64,000 nt of DNA from Streptomyces sp. NBC_00557 (GTDB lineage: Bacteria > Actinomycetota > Actinomycetes > Streptomycetales > Streptomycetaceae), in the NCBI RefSeq assembly GCF_036345995.1, contig NZ_CP107796.1, positions 5,952,001 through 6,016,000 of the forward strand. The letters are read 5' to 3'. The position numbers and the translations under genes were made by a program. Positions 26,205 to 34,286 of the stretch are shown here, piece by piece. The number at the start of each line of letters is the position of its first letter. The stretch's first letter is position 1. The notes below the pieces were generated by a model that was given only the letters and a program-made list of their open reading frames with translations, made no database searches and was not told where the DNA came from.

Positions 26205-27017
26205 TCAGTGCTTGGTGCGGAACTTGTGGATCGCGACCGGTGCCATGACCGCCGTGATCCCCACCGACCAGGCCACCGTCACCCACAGGTCGTGCGCGAC
26301 CGGACCGCCGATCATCAGTCCGCGGGCCGCGTCCGCGAGCGTGGACAGCGGGTTGTAGTCGGTGAAGCGCTGCAGCCAGCCCGGCATCGACGCGGTCGGG
26401 GCGAAGATCGAGGACCCGAACTGCAGCGGGAACAGCACCAGGAACCCCATCGCCTGCACCGACTGCGCGTTCTTCAGGATGACGCCGAGGGTGAGGAACA
26501 CCCACATGATCGAGGAGGCGAACAGCGCGGACAGGCCGACGGTCGCGAACAGGCCGGTCCAGCTGGTGATGTGGAAGCCGACCAGCACGGAGACGACCAT
26601 CAGCACGGCCGTGGCGAACAGCATCCGCCCCAGCTCGACGGCGATCTTCGCGAACAGCACGGACCCGCGCCCGATCGGCAGCGACCGGAACCGGTCCATG
26701 ACCCCGCTGTTGAAGTCCTGGCTGAAGCCGGTGCCGACGCCCTGGGCCAGCGTCATGCTCATCATGGCGATCATGCCGGGGATGACGTACTGCACGTACC
26801 TGCTCTGGCCACCGCCCAGCGCCTGCCCGATCGAGCCGCCGAAGACGTACACGAACAGCAGGGTGAAGACGACCGGCATGAGCAGCGCGTCGAACATCGA
26901 CTCCGGGTCCTGGCGGATCCACAGCAGGTTGCGCCGGATGAGCGCGCCGGTGTGCCGCAGGTGGCCGCGCAGCGGGATACGGGCGTCGGTGGGAACGGCA
27001 ATGGTGGTGGCGCTCAT
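26205..27017 (-). CDS. ABC-2 type permease (DrrB-like)
   Basis: 270 residues, six hydrophobic segments, with the typical ABC-2 stretches NLLWIRQDPESMFDALLMPVVF at the start and a central loop with FRSLPIGRGS. Similar to DrrB and other daunorubicin-type exporter permeases. Coupled by an ATGA overlap to the ATPase upstream. Forms a two-gene exporter; substrate unknown. Confidence 0.9.
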   Translation of the reverse strand: MSATTIAVPTDARIPLRGHLRHTGALIRRNLLWIRQDPESMFDALLMPVVFTLLFVYVFGGSIGQALGGGQSRYVQYVIPGMIAMMSMTLAQGVGTGFSQDFNSGVMDRFRSLPIGRGSVLFAKIAVELGRMLFATAVLMVVSVLVGFHITSWTGLFATVGLSALFASSIMWVFLTLGVILKNAQSVQAMGFLVLFPLQFGSSIFAPTASMPGWLQRFTDYNPLSTLADAARGLMIGGPVAHDLWVTVAWSVGITAVMAPVAIHKFRTKH

Positions 27018-28039
27018 GCGGCGACCTCCTCGCGGGAGTCGGCGGGCTCGGTGTCCTGCGGGGCACTGGCGCGGTGGCCGGTGAGGGACAGGAACACCTC
27101 GTCCAGGCTGGGCAGTTCGGTGGTGATGGAGGAGATCGTGATGCCGCGCGCGGTGACGGCGCCGACCACGGCGGTCAGCTGCTCGTCGCTCAGGATCGGC
27201 ACCAGCAGGGTCCCGGACTCGGTGTCCACGGTGGTGCTGGCGAGCCCGGTGATGCCGAGTTCGTCCATCATGTCGGCGAGCGGCCGCAGCTGCAGCGGAT
27301 CGACCGGCCGGACCCGGAGGGTGCGCCCGCCGACGCGGGCCTTGAGCTCCTCGATGCCGCCGCCCGCGATGACCTTGCCGCGGTCCACCACGGTCAGCTC
27401 GGAGGCGAGCTGCTCGGCCTCCTCCATGTACTGGGTGGTCAGCAGCACGGTCACGCCGTCGCCGACCATCGCCTTCACCTCGTCCCACACCTCGTTGCGG
27501 GTGCGCGGGTCGAGCCCGGTGGTCGGCTCGTCCAGGTAGAGGACGGCGGGCCGTCCGATCATGGAGGCGGCCAGGTCCAGCCGCCGCCGCATACCGCCGG
27601 AGTAGGTGCTCGCCGGGCGCTTGGCCGCGTCGGTCAGCGAGAACCGCTCCAGCAGCTCGTCGGCGCGGGCGCGGGCGTCCCTGCGGGGCAGGTCCAGCAG
27701 CCGGCCGATCATGTACAGGTTCTCCCGGCCGGACAGCTTCTCGTCGACCGAGGCGTACTGCCCGGTCAGCCCTATCACCCGGCGCAGCTGCCGGGGCTGC
27801 CGTACGACGTCGTAGCCGGCCACGGTGGCCCGGCCGGCGTCCGGGGCGAGCAGGGTGGACAGGATCCGGACGAGGGTGGTCTTGCCGGCGCCGTTCGGCC
27901 CGAGCACACCCATCACGGTGCCCTCGCGCACGTCCAGGTCGACACCGTCCAGCGCCTTGGTCTCGCCGTAGTGCTTGACCAGTCCCCGTACCGTCACGGC
28001 GTGGCTCGCGCCGCCGGGGTTCTCATGGATTCGCGTCAT
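27014..28039 (-). CDS. ABC transporter ATPase (DrrA-like)
   Basis: 341 residues from the ATG at 28039; a TTG ten codons upstream would fall inside the promoter repeats and is rejected. Walker A GPNGAGKTT, signature YSGGMRRRL (DrrA-type), Walker B VLYLDEPTTGLD and a switch histidine replaced by glutamine (LLTTQYMEEAE), as in DrrA. The C-terminal extension is typical of daunorubicin-resistance ATPases. Powers export through the permease that follows. Confidence 0.92.
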   Translation of the reverse strand: MTRIHENPGGASHAVTVRGLVKHYGETKALDGVDLDVREGTVMGVLGPNGAGKTTLVRILSTLLAPDAGRATVAGYDVVRQPRQLRRVIGLTGQYASVDEKLSGRENLYMIGRLLDLPRRDARARADELLERFSLTDAAKRPASTYSGGMRRRLDLAASMIGRPAVLYLDEPTTGLDPRTRNEVWDEVKAMVGDGVTVLLTTQYMEEAEQLASELTVVDRGKVIAGGGIEELKARVGGRTLRVRPVDPLQLRPLADMMDELGITGLASTTVDTESGTLLVPILSDEQLTAVVGAVTARGITISSITTELPSLDEVFLSLTGHRASAPQDTEPADSREEVAA

Positions 28040-28062
28040 GCCGAAGAGCGTGCCAGCCGCCA

Positions 28063-28102
28063 CCGACAAACCACCGACAGCCGACCGACAACGGCGCCGA
28101 CA
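28063..28102 (-). promoter_or_regulatory. Four phased TGTCGG direct repeats (SARP-like box) before the ABC operon
   Basis: On the minus strand TGTCGG occurs at 28102-28097, 28090-28085, 28079-28074 and 28068-28063, i.e. every 12, 11 and 11 bp. Written as heptamers (C/T)TGTCGG with 4-5 nt spacers this is the spacing SARP dimers need. The last copy ends 24 nt before the ATPase start codon. No clean -10 follows, so the transcription start is uncertain. Confidence 0.6.
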
Positions 28103-28146
28103 GCCGGCCGGCAGGGCGTCGGCGGCGGGGCCTGCCGGAAACCCAG

Positions 28147-28180
28147 CAGCCCCGCTGACGGGGGAAGATCAGCGGGGCTG
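28147..28180. terminator. Strong hairpin after panB
   Basis: CAGCCCCGCTGA (28147-28158) pairs perfectly with TCAGCGGGGCTG (28169-28180), 10-nt loop, 21 nt beyond the panB stop. A 12-bp stem of this quality should stop panB transcripts before the ABC operon. Confidence 0.8.
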
Positions 28181-28200
28181 CCCGGGTGTTTCCGCAGTGG

Positions 28201-29067
28201 CTAGTGGACGGAGTGCTCCTCCAGCGGGAACGCGCCGGAGACGACCTCCTCGGCGAACGACTTCACCGCGTCGCCCATGACCTGGCGCAGGTCGGCGTAC
28301 TTCTTGACGAACTTCGGCACCCGGCCGGAGGTCAGGCCGAGCATGTCCGTCCAGACCAGGACCTGCGCGTCGGTCTCGGGTCCGGCGCCGATGCCGACGG
28401 TCGGGATGTGCAGCACGCGCGTCACCTCGGCCGCCAGCTCCGCCGGAACCAGCTCCAGGACGACGGCGAAGGCGCCCGCGTCCTGGACGGACTTCGCGTC
28501 GCGCAGGAGCTGCTGGGCAGCCTCCTCGCCCCGGCCCTGCACCCGGTAGCCCATCGCGTTCACGGACTGCGGGGTCAGGCCGATGTGGGCCATGACCGGG
28601 ATGCCGGACTCGACGAGGAGCCGGATCTGGTCGTGCGAGCGCTCGCCGCCCTCCAGCTTGACCGCGCCGACCCCGGCCTCCTTCACCAGCCGGGTCGCCG
28701 AGCGCAGCGCCTGCACCGGGCCCTCCTGGTAGGAGCCGAAGGGGAGGTCGCCGACGATCAGGGCGCGCTGCGTGCCGCGTACGACGGCCGCCGACAGCAT
28801 GGTCATCTCGTCGAGGGTGACGGGCACGGTCGTGTCGTACCCGAGGTGGCAGTTGCCCGCCGAGTCGCCGACCAGGAGCACCGGGATCCCGGCCTCGTCG
28901 AAGACGGACGCGGTCATCGCGTCGTAGGCGGTGAGCATGGGCCACTTCTCGCCGCGTTCCTTGGCGAGGGCGATGTCGCGGACGGTGATGCGGCGGGTGC
29001 CCTTCCCTCCGTACAGCGCTTTGCTGCCGTCGGAGGGCTTGTTCTGGGCAGCCGAAAGCTGCGTCAT
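28201..29067 (-). CDS. panB: Ketopantoate hydroxymethyltransferase (3-methyl-2-oxobutanoate hydroxymethyltransferase)
   Basis: 288 residues from the ATG at 29067, preceded by GAAGGAG; an ATG seven codons upstream is less likely. Family signatures LTAYDAMTASVFDEAGIPVLLVGDS, LPFGSYQE, VKLEGG and MAHIGLTPQSVN are clear. It makes ketopantoate from ketoisovalerate and methylene-tetrahydrofolate, the first committed step to pantothenate and CoA. Single-gene unit with its own terminator. Confidence 0.95.
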   Translation of the reverse strand: MTQLSAAQNKPSDGSKALYGGKGTRRITVRDIALAKERGEKWPMLTAYDAMTASVFDEAGIPVLLVGDSAGNCHLGYDTTVPVTLDEMTMLSAAVVRGTQRALIVGDLPFGSYQEGPVQALRSATRLVKEAGVGAVKLEGGERSHDQIRLLVESGIPVMAHIGLTPQSVNAMGYRVQGRGEEAAQQLLRDAKSVQDAGAFAVVLELVPAELAAEVTRVLHIPTVGIGAGPETDAQVLVWTDMLGLTSGRVPKFVKKYADLRQVMGDAVKSFAEEVVSGAFPLEEHSVH

Positions 29068-29277
29068 GGCAACGGCTCCTTCAGTCATCTCGAGGCGCCC
29101 TCACGGCGTCCCCGGATCGTCTCCATGGTGGCACCTCGTGCCAGTCACGGCCAGAGGGGGCGCCTGTGATCCCCGCCGATGGCCGGTCCGTGTCCCCGCC
29201 GGTGGCCGGTCCGGCTCCGGGACCGTCCGTCCCGCGCCGGAGGAAGCGGGCCGCGTAACGCCTTGATAAAGACGTAA

Positions 29278-29298
29278 GATACGAGACCGTTCCGTATC
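29278..29298 (+). promoter_or_regulatory. Operator-like inverted repeat before the exporter
   Basis: GATACG (29278-29283) and CGTATC (29293-29298), 9-nt spacer, starting within a possible -10 hexamer TAAGAT (29275-29280). It is 24 nt before the exporter ATG. Placement suits repression, perhaps by the TetR protein two genes' length downstream. Confidence 0.5.
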
Positions 29299-29321
29299 GA
29301 AATTGCCGTAGGCTCGAAGAC

Positions 29322-30908
29322 ATGACAAGTCCTGTCCCTGCCTCCCGGATACCGGAAGCGGTGCACCGGCGCCGCTGGGCGATCCTCGGCGTCCTGATGC
29401 TGAGCCTGCTCATCGTGGTGCTCGACAACTCGATCCTGAACGTCGCCATCAAGACCATCGCCAGCCCCGCGCCGACCGGCCTCGGCGCCTCCCAGGGGCA
29501 GATCGAGTGGGCGATCAACGCCTACACCCTCGTCTTCGCCGGCCTGTTGTTCACCGCCGGCCTCATCGGCGACCGCCTCGGCCGGAAGAAGGTGCTGCTC
29601 GGCGGCATCGCCGTGTTCGGCATCGGCTCCATGCTCGCCGCCGAGTCGGGCACGCCGGACCAGCTGATCGCCTACCGCGCGCTGATGGCCCTCGGTGCCG
29701 CCTTCGTCATGCCCGCCACCCTCGCCGTGCTGATGAACGTCTTCGAGCGCGAGGAGCAGCCCAAGGCCATCGGCATCTGGGCCGGCGGCGTCGGCCTCGC
29801 CATCGCCATCGGCCCGATCACCGGCGGCGCGCTCCTCGACCACTTCTGGTGGGGCTCGGTCTTCTTCATCAACGTGCCGATCGTGGTCGTCGCGCTGATC
29901 CTGATGAGCTGGCTGGTGCCCGACTCCCGCGACCCGAAGCCCGGCCGCCTCGACCCCATCGGCGTCGTCCTGTCCGTCGTCGGCCTCGTGCTGCTGGTCT
30001 ACGGCATCATCAAGGGCGGCGAACTGGCCGACTTCACCGACGCCAAGGTGCTCGCCACCATCATCGCCGGCCTCGTCGTCCTGACCGGCTTCGTCCTGTT
30101 CGAGAAGCGCAGCGACCACCCCTCGCTCGACGTCACCTACTTCAAGAACAAGGTGTTCTCGGCCGCCATGAGCGCCATCGCGCTGGTCTTCTTCGCGCTG
30201 ATGGGGGTGACGTTCTTCGGCGTCTTCTACACCCAGAGCGTGCGCGGCTACTCCCCGCTGGAGTCCGGCGTGCTGATGCTGCCGCTCGCCTGCGCCCAGC
30301 TGATCTTCGCGCCGCGCGCCCGGCTGCTGGTCGACCGGTTCGGCAACAAGGCCACCACCACCGCCGGCCTGGTGCTGATCGCCGCCACCCTGGCCGCGTT
30401 CGCCACCTTCGAGGCCGACACGCCGATCTGGATCCTCGAGGTCGTCTTCTTCCTCATGGGCACCGGCATGGCGCACATCATGACCCCGACCTCGGTCGTC
30501 ATCATGCAGGCACTGCCGCGCGAGAAGGCCGGCTCCGCCTCCGCGCTCAGCAACACCTTCCGCCAGGTCGGCGGCGCCCTCGGCATCGCCGTCCTCGGCT
30601 CGGTGCTCGCCACGTCGTACCGCAACGGCATCGAGGGCAAGCTCGGCATGCTGCCGCCCGCCCTGCGCGACAAGGCCGCCGAGTCCATCGAGGCCACCCT
30701 CGGCATCGCCGGCAGGCTCGGCCCGCAGGGCAAGGCCCTGGTCACCCCCGCCGACGACGCGTTCCTGCACGCGATGCACGTCACCGCGCTGTGCGGCGTG
30801 GGCGTGGCGCTGGTCGGCGCCGTCGTGACGGCCCTGTTCCTGCCCGGCAAGCCGCCGGCCGCTCAGGCGGACGAACAGGAGGCGGAGTTGGCCGTCGCCG
30901 CGGAGTGA
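29322..30908 (+). CDS. MFS drug exporter, DHA2 (EmrB/QacA) family
   Basis: 528 residues, about 14 hydrophobic helices. [21 protein letters not shown] is the DHA2 first-helix motif (D at VVLDNSI), [11 protein letters not shown] the loop 2-3 motif, and [22 protein letters not shown] the antiporter motif C. Exports drugs or natural products by proton antiport. A TetR gene follows on the same strand 107 nt later and a dyad overlaps the promoter, the usual local-repressor layout. Confidence 0.92.
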   Translation: MTSPVPASRIPEAVHRRRWAILGVLMLSLLIVVLDNSILNVAIKTIASPAPTGLGASQGQIEWAINAYTLVFAGLLFTAGLIGDRLGRKKVLLGGIAVFGIGSMLAAESGTPDQLIAYRALMALGAAFVMPATLAVLMNVFEREEQPKAIGIWAGGVGLAIAIGPITGGALLDHFWWGSVFFINVPIVVVALILMSWLVPDSRDPKPGRLDPIGVVLSVVGLVLLVYGIIKGGELADFTDAKVLATIIAGLVVLTGFVLFEKRSDHPSLDVTYFKNKVFSAAMSAIALVFFALMGVTFFGVFYTQSVRGYSPLESGVLMLPLACAQLIFAPRARLLVDRFGNKATTTAGLVLIAATLAAFATFEADTPIWILEVVFFLMGTGMAHIMTPTSVVIMQALPREKAGSASALSNTFRQVGGALGIAVLGSVLATSYRNGIEGKLGMLPPALRDKAAESIEATLGIAGRLGPQGKALVTPADDAFLHAMHVTALCGVGVALVGAVVTALFLPGKPPAAQADEQEAELAVAAE

Positions 30909-30933
30909 CGCGCGACGCGGACGCGGACCGAGA

Positions 30934-30955
30934 CCGTACGGTCGTACGGTCGTAC
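30934..30955 (+). promoter_or_regulatory. Tandem palindromic GTACGGTC repeat before the TetR gene
   Basis: Two and a half head-to-tail copies of the 8-mer GTACGGTC (30936-30943, 30944-30951, 30952-30955), with CCGTACGG (30934-30941) a perfect palindrome. It lies between exporter and tetR, 60 nt before tetR, and shares CCGTACGG with the site before the next gene (31729-31736). Candidate TetR autoregulatory operator. Confidence 0.5.
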
Positions 30956-31015
30956 ACGGGGGAAGGAGGCGGCTGCGGGACAATTCCCGCAGCACAGTGA
31001 GAGGACGGACACGAC

Positions 31016-31645
31016 GTGAGCCTTGCCGAGAGCCGGCCGCGGCCGGACGGGCCCGCGCGGGGGCGACCCCGCAGCGAGGCCGTGGAACGGGCCATCCTGG
31101 AAGGCGTGATGAAGCTCCTGGAGGAGGGCGTGCCGCTCGCCGAACTCTCCATCGAGCGCGTCGCGCGCACGGCCGGCGTCGGCAAGGCCACCATCTACCG
31201 CCGCTGGAGCGGCAAGGAGGAGCTGTTCGTCGACGTCGTACGCGCCGCCGAACCCCCCGACCCCGAACTCCCCGGCACCTCCCTGCGCGACGACCTCGTC
31301 GTGCTGCTGGAGTCCCTGCGCCGGCGCGGGCTCGTCCAGCGGAGCTCGGCGATCCTGCACAACGTCTACGCGCAGATGAAGCACAGCCCGAAGATCTGGT
31401 CGGCGTACCACGCCAGCGTCATCGCGCCCCGCCGCGAACTCGGCATGGAGGTGCTGCGCCGGGGCCGGGAGAACGGCGAACTGCGGCCGGACGTCGACCT
31501 GGAGCTGGCCAACGACCTGTTCGTCGGCCCCATGCTGGTGCGCACCGTGCTGCGCCCCGACGGCGACCTCCCCGAGGACCTCGCGGAGCGGATCGTCGAC
31601 GCGGTCCTGGAAGGCCTACGGCCCGTCAGCTCGACAGCCTCGTAG
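31016..31645 (+). CDS. TetR-family regulator
   Basis: 209 residues from a GTG. The N-terminal HTH is standard: LSIERVARTAGVGKATIYRRWSGKEELF (about residues 44-71). The C-terminal domain is of the TetR_C type seen with drug exporters (VLRRGRENGELRPDVDLELANDL). Sits between an exporter and a membrane EEP-fold gene; palindromes before all three suggest it controls them and itself. Confidence 0.88.
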   Translation: MSLAESRPRPDGPARGRPRSEAVERAILEGVMKLLEEGVPLAELSIERVARTAGVGKATIYRRWSGKEELFVDVVRAAEPPDPELPGTSLRDDLVVLLESLRRRGLVQRSSAILHNVYAQMKHSPKIWSAYHASVIAPRRELGMEVLRRGRENGELRPDVDLELANDLFVGPMLVRTVLRPDGDLPEDLAERIVDAVLEGLRPVSSTAS

Positions 31646-31728
31646 CACCGATGTGCACGTTTCGTCACAAACCCCGGGTGTGCCGGGAGTGACGGAACCC
31701 CTCCTCCCGCTTCACTCGTCATCGTCTT

Positions 31729-31750
31729 CCGTACGGCCGTCGTACGACGG
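31729..31750 (+). promoter_or_regulatory. Abutting palindromes before the EEP-fold gene
   Basis: CCGTACGG (31729-31736) is followed directly by CCGTCGTACGACGG (31737-31750), a perfect 14-bp palindrome. The first element also occurs before the TetR gene. Candidate TetR operator about 85 nt before the start codon. Confidence 0.55.
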
Positions 31751-31835
31751 CGGGAACGGAGCCGATCATCCCCTAGGGTCGTCACAGGCACGGGGGAACG
31801 ACGGCGTGTGCACGGCAGGCAGTGAGGCAGACGGT

Positions 31836-32885
31836 ATGGCGCAGCAGGCGTACATGACGGAGACGGCAGACGGCGGCTCGGGGCCCGAGCGACCGGGAAC
31901 CCGGCTTCGGCGCCTGCTGCACCGGCTGCTCGACGGCCTGCGGGGCGACCGGCGCGTCTGGCGCCGCGGCATCGTCCTGGCGGCGCTGGCCGTGATCCTC
32001 GCCCTGGTGATGCTGCTGCACTCGCGCATCCCGAACCGGGTGGGCAACCTCGGCAGCCTCACCGAGACGTTCCTGCCGTGGCTGGGCCTCGCCATCCCGG
32101 TGCTGCTGCTCCTCGGCCTGCTGCGCAGGTCGGCGACCGCGCTGATCGCCGTGCTGCTCCCGGCGGTCGTGTGGCTGAACCTCTTCGGCGGGCTGCTCAC
32201 CGACAAGACCGGCTCGGGCGGCGACCTGATGGTGGCGACCCACAACGTCAACGCCGGGAACCCCGACCCCGCGGGCACCGCCCGCCAGGTGGCCGCCTCC
32301 GGCGCGGACGTCCTGGCCCTGGAGGAGGTCCCCGCAGGCGCCGTACCCGTCTACGAGAAGGCGCTCGCGCCGACGTACCGGTACCACGCGGTCGAGGGCA
32401 CGGTCGGCCTGTGGAGCAAGTACCCGATGAGCGACGTGCGGGCGGTGGACATCAAGCTCGGCTGGAAGCGCGCGATGCGGGCCACCCTCGCCACGCCGAA
32501 GGGCCCCGTCGCGGTGTACGTCGCCCACATGCCCTCGGTGCGGGTGAAGATGAAGGCCGGGTTCACGGCCCGGCAGCGCGACACGAGCGCCGACGCGCTG
32601 GGCGAGGCCATCGCGGCCGAGCCGCTGAAGCGGGTCATCCTGCTCGGCGACCTGAACGGCACGATGAACGACCGCTCGCTCAACGCCGTCACCTCCCAGA
32701 TGCGTTCCACACAGGGCGCGGCGGGCAGCGGCTTCGGGTTCAGCTGGCCGGCGTCGTTCCCGATGGCGCGGATCGACCAGATCATGGTCAGGGGCGTGGA
32801 GCCGGACAGCTCCTGGACCCTGCCCCGCACCGGCAGCGACCACCTTCCGGTGGCTGCCCGTGTGAAGCTGGACACGTCGTCGTAA
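31836..32885 (+). CDS. Membrane-anchored endonuclease/exonuclease/phosphatase-fold protein (VanJ-like plan)
   Basis: 349 residues from the ATG at 31836 with GAGG 8 nt before it. A basic N-terminus, then three hydrophobic helices (about residues 45-115) place a C-terminal EEP domain outside the membrane. The EEP domain has THNVNAGN, LEEVPAG, GDLNGTMND and GSDHLPV, the Mg-site landmarks. This plan matches VanJ of S. coelicolor, a teicoplanin-resistance membrane protein, but general paralogues are common and no van genes are nearby, so a role in lipid-pyrophosphate hydrolysis or glycopeptide tolerance is only suggested. Confidence 0.8.
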   Translation: MAQQAYMTETADGGSGPERPGTRLRRLLHRLLDGLRGDRRVWRRGIVLAALAVILALVMLLHSRIPNRVGNLGSLTETFLPWLGLAIPVLLLLGLLRRSATALIAVLLPAVVWLNLFGGLLTDKTGSGGDLMVATHNVNAGNPDPAGTARQVAASGADVLALEEVPAGAVPVYEKALAPTYRYHAVEGTVGLWSKYPMSDVRAVDIKLGWKRAMRATLATPKGPVAVYVAHMPSVRVKMKAGFTARQRDTSADALGEAIAAEPLKRVILLGDLNGTMNDRSLNAVTSQMRSTQGAAGSGFGFSWPASFPMARIDQIMVRGVEPDSSWTLPRTGSDHLPVAARVKLDTSS

Positions 32886-32980
32886 CCCCTTGGAATACCG
32901 GGCCTGAGAGGCTTTGTTCCGCAGTTGAACATAAGCTGTACGGAATCCTGCCCCCCGACCTCGAAAGGCACAGGCCCTTC

Positions 32981-34198
32981 ATGCCCCTGGCCCTGCTCGC
33001 TCTGGCCGTCGGCGCTTTCGGAATCGGAACGACCGAGTTCGTGATGATGGGCCTGCTGCCCGACGTCGCGGACGACCTGCACATCTCCATCCCCGCCGCC
33101 GGGCACCTGGTCTCGGCGTACGCGCTGGGCGTGGTGATCGGCGCCCCGCTGCTGGCCGCGCTCACCGCGCGCATGTCCCGCCGCACGGTGCTGATCGCCC
33201 TGATGGCCCTGTTCGTCGCGGGCAACGCCCTCTCGGCGTTCGCCCCCGGCGACGACGCGCTGCTGGCCGCCCGCTTCCTCAGCGGACTGCCGCACGGCGC
33301 CTTCTTCGGCGTGGGCGCGGTCGTCGCCACCGCGATGGTCCCGCCGGAGCGCAAGGCGCGCTCGGTGTCGCTGATGTTCCTGGGCCTGACGGTCGCCAAC
33401 ATCGCGGGCGTGCCGGTGGCGACGCTCGTCGGCCAGCACCTGGGCTGGCGGGCTACCTTCCTGGGCGTGAGCGTGATCGGCCTGGCGGCGATCGCGTCGC
33501 TGGCGCTGCTCGTTCCGCGTGCCGGGGGGCGTACGGCGGCGCCGACGGGCCTGCGCCACGAACTGGCCGCGCTGACGTCCCTGCCGGTCTGGCTGGCCCT
33601 CGGCACGACGGTGGCGGGCTTCGGCGCGCTCTTCGCGGCGTACAGCTATGTGGCCCCGATGCTGACGGAGTCGGCCGGGTTCGCGGAGACGAACGTGACG
33701 CTGCTGCTGGCGCTGTTCGGCGTGGGCGCGACGGCGGGCAACCTCCTGGGCGGCCGCCTGGCGGACCACTCCCTGCGCGGCACCCTCTTCGGCGGCCTGA
33801 CCTCGCTGGGACTCGTCCTCGCGCTGTTCCCGCTCCTCATGAGGGCGGAGTGGAGCGCGGCCCTGGCGGTGGCGCTGCTGGGGATGGCGGCGTTCGTCAC
33901 CGGCTCGCCGCTGCAGCTGATGGTCATGGAGAAGGCGGCCGCGGCCCCCTCCCTCGCCTCCTCCGCCAACCAGGCGGCCTTCAACCTCGCCAACGCGGGC
34001 GGCGCCTGGATCGGCGGCCTCGCCCTCGCGGCAGGCTTCGGCACGACGTCCCCCGCACTGGCCGGCGCGATGCTGGCCGTGCTGGGCCTGGGCGTGGCAA
34101 GCGTGGCGTGGGCGGTGGACCGGCGCCGGGCGACTCCGTCGGCCGGCCGCGTGGTGACGTCCCACGTGCCGGAGGGCTCGCAGGCGTTGCGCCACTGA
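32981..34198 (+). CDS. MFS exporter (AraJ/YdhP-like DHA1 family)
   Basis: 405 residues from the ATG at 32981. The first helix GAFGIGTTEFVMMGLLPDVADDL is characteristic of the AraJ/YdhP/Cmx exporters, which include chloramphenicol-resistance proteins. MSRRTVLIALMALFVAGNAL is the loop 2-3 motif. About 12 helices. Follows the EEP-fold gene by 95 nt and may be in the same unit. Substrate unknown. Confidence 0.88.
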   Translation: MPLALLALAVGAFGIGTTEFVMMGLLPDVADDLHISIPAAGHLVSAYALGVVIGAPLLAALTARMSRRTVLIALMALFVAGNALSAFAPGDDALLAARFLSGLPHGAFFGVGAVVATAMVPPERKARSVSLMFLGLTVANIAGVPVATLVGQHLGWRATFLGVSVIGLAAIASLALLVPRAGGRTAAPTGLRHELAALTSLPVWLALGTTVAGFGALFAAYSYVAPMLTESAGFAETNVTLLLALFGVGATAGNLLGGRLADHSLRGTLFGGLTSLGLVLALFPLLMRAEWSAALAVALLGMAAFVTGSPLQLMVMEKAAAAPSLASSANQAAFNLANAGGAWIGGLALAAGFGTTSPALAGAMLAVLGLGVASVAWAVDRRRATPSAGRVVTSHVPEGSQALRH

Positions 34199-34231
34199 GA
34201 CCGGTCACAGAGGTCAAGGGGTCGAAGAGAG

Positions 34232-34261
34232 GGGGCGTGGGGTCCGGTGACCCCACGCCCC
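34232..34261. terminator. Bidirectional terminator between exporter and protease
   Basis: GGGGCGTGGGGT (34232-34243) pairs perfectly with ACCCCACGCCCC (34250-34261), 6-nt loop. It lies in the 88-nt gap between two convergent genes. Confidence 0.85.
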
Positions 34262-34286
34262 TTCCGCTCGGCGGAGCGTCAGCGCG

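Noticed and set aside
22946..28039. Antibiotic biosynthetic cluster around the SARP and DrrAB-like genes
   Set aside because: No polyketide, peptide or terpene synthase genes nearby; neighbours are panB and housekeeping genes.
31836..32885. Glycopeptide-resistance cluster
   Set aside because: Only a VanJ-like fold; no vanR, vanS, vanH, vanA or vanX genes in the window.
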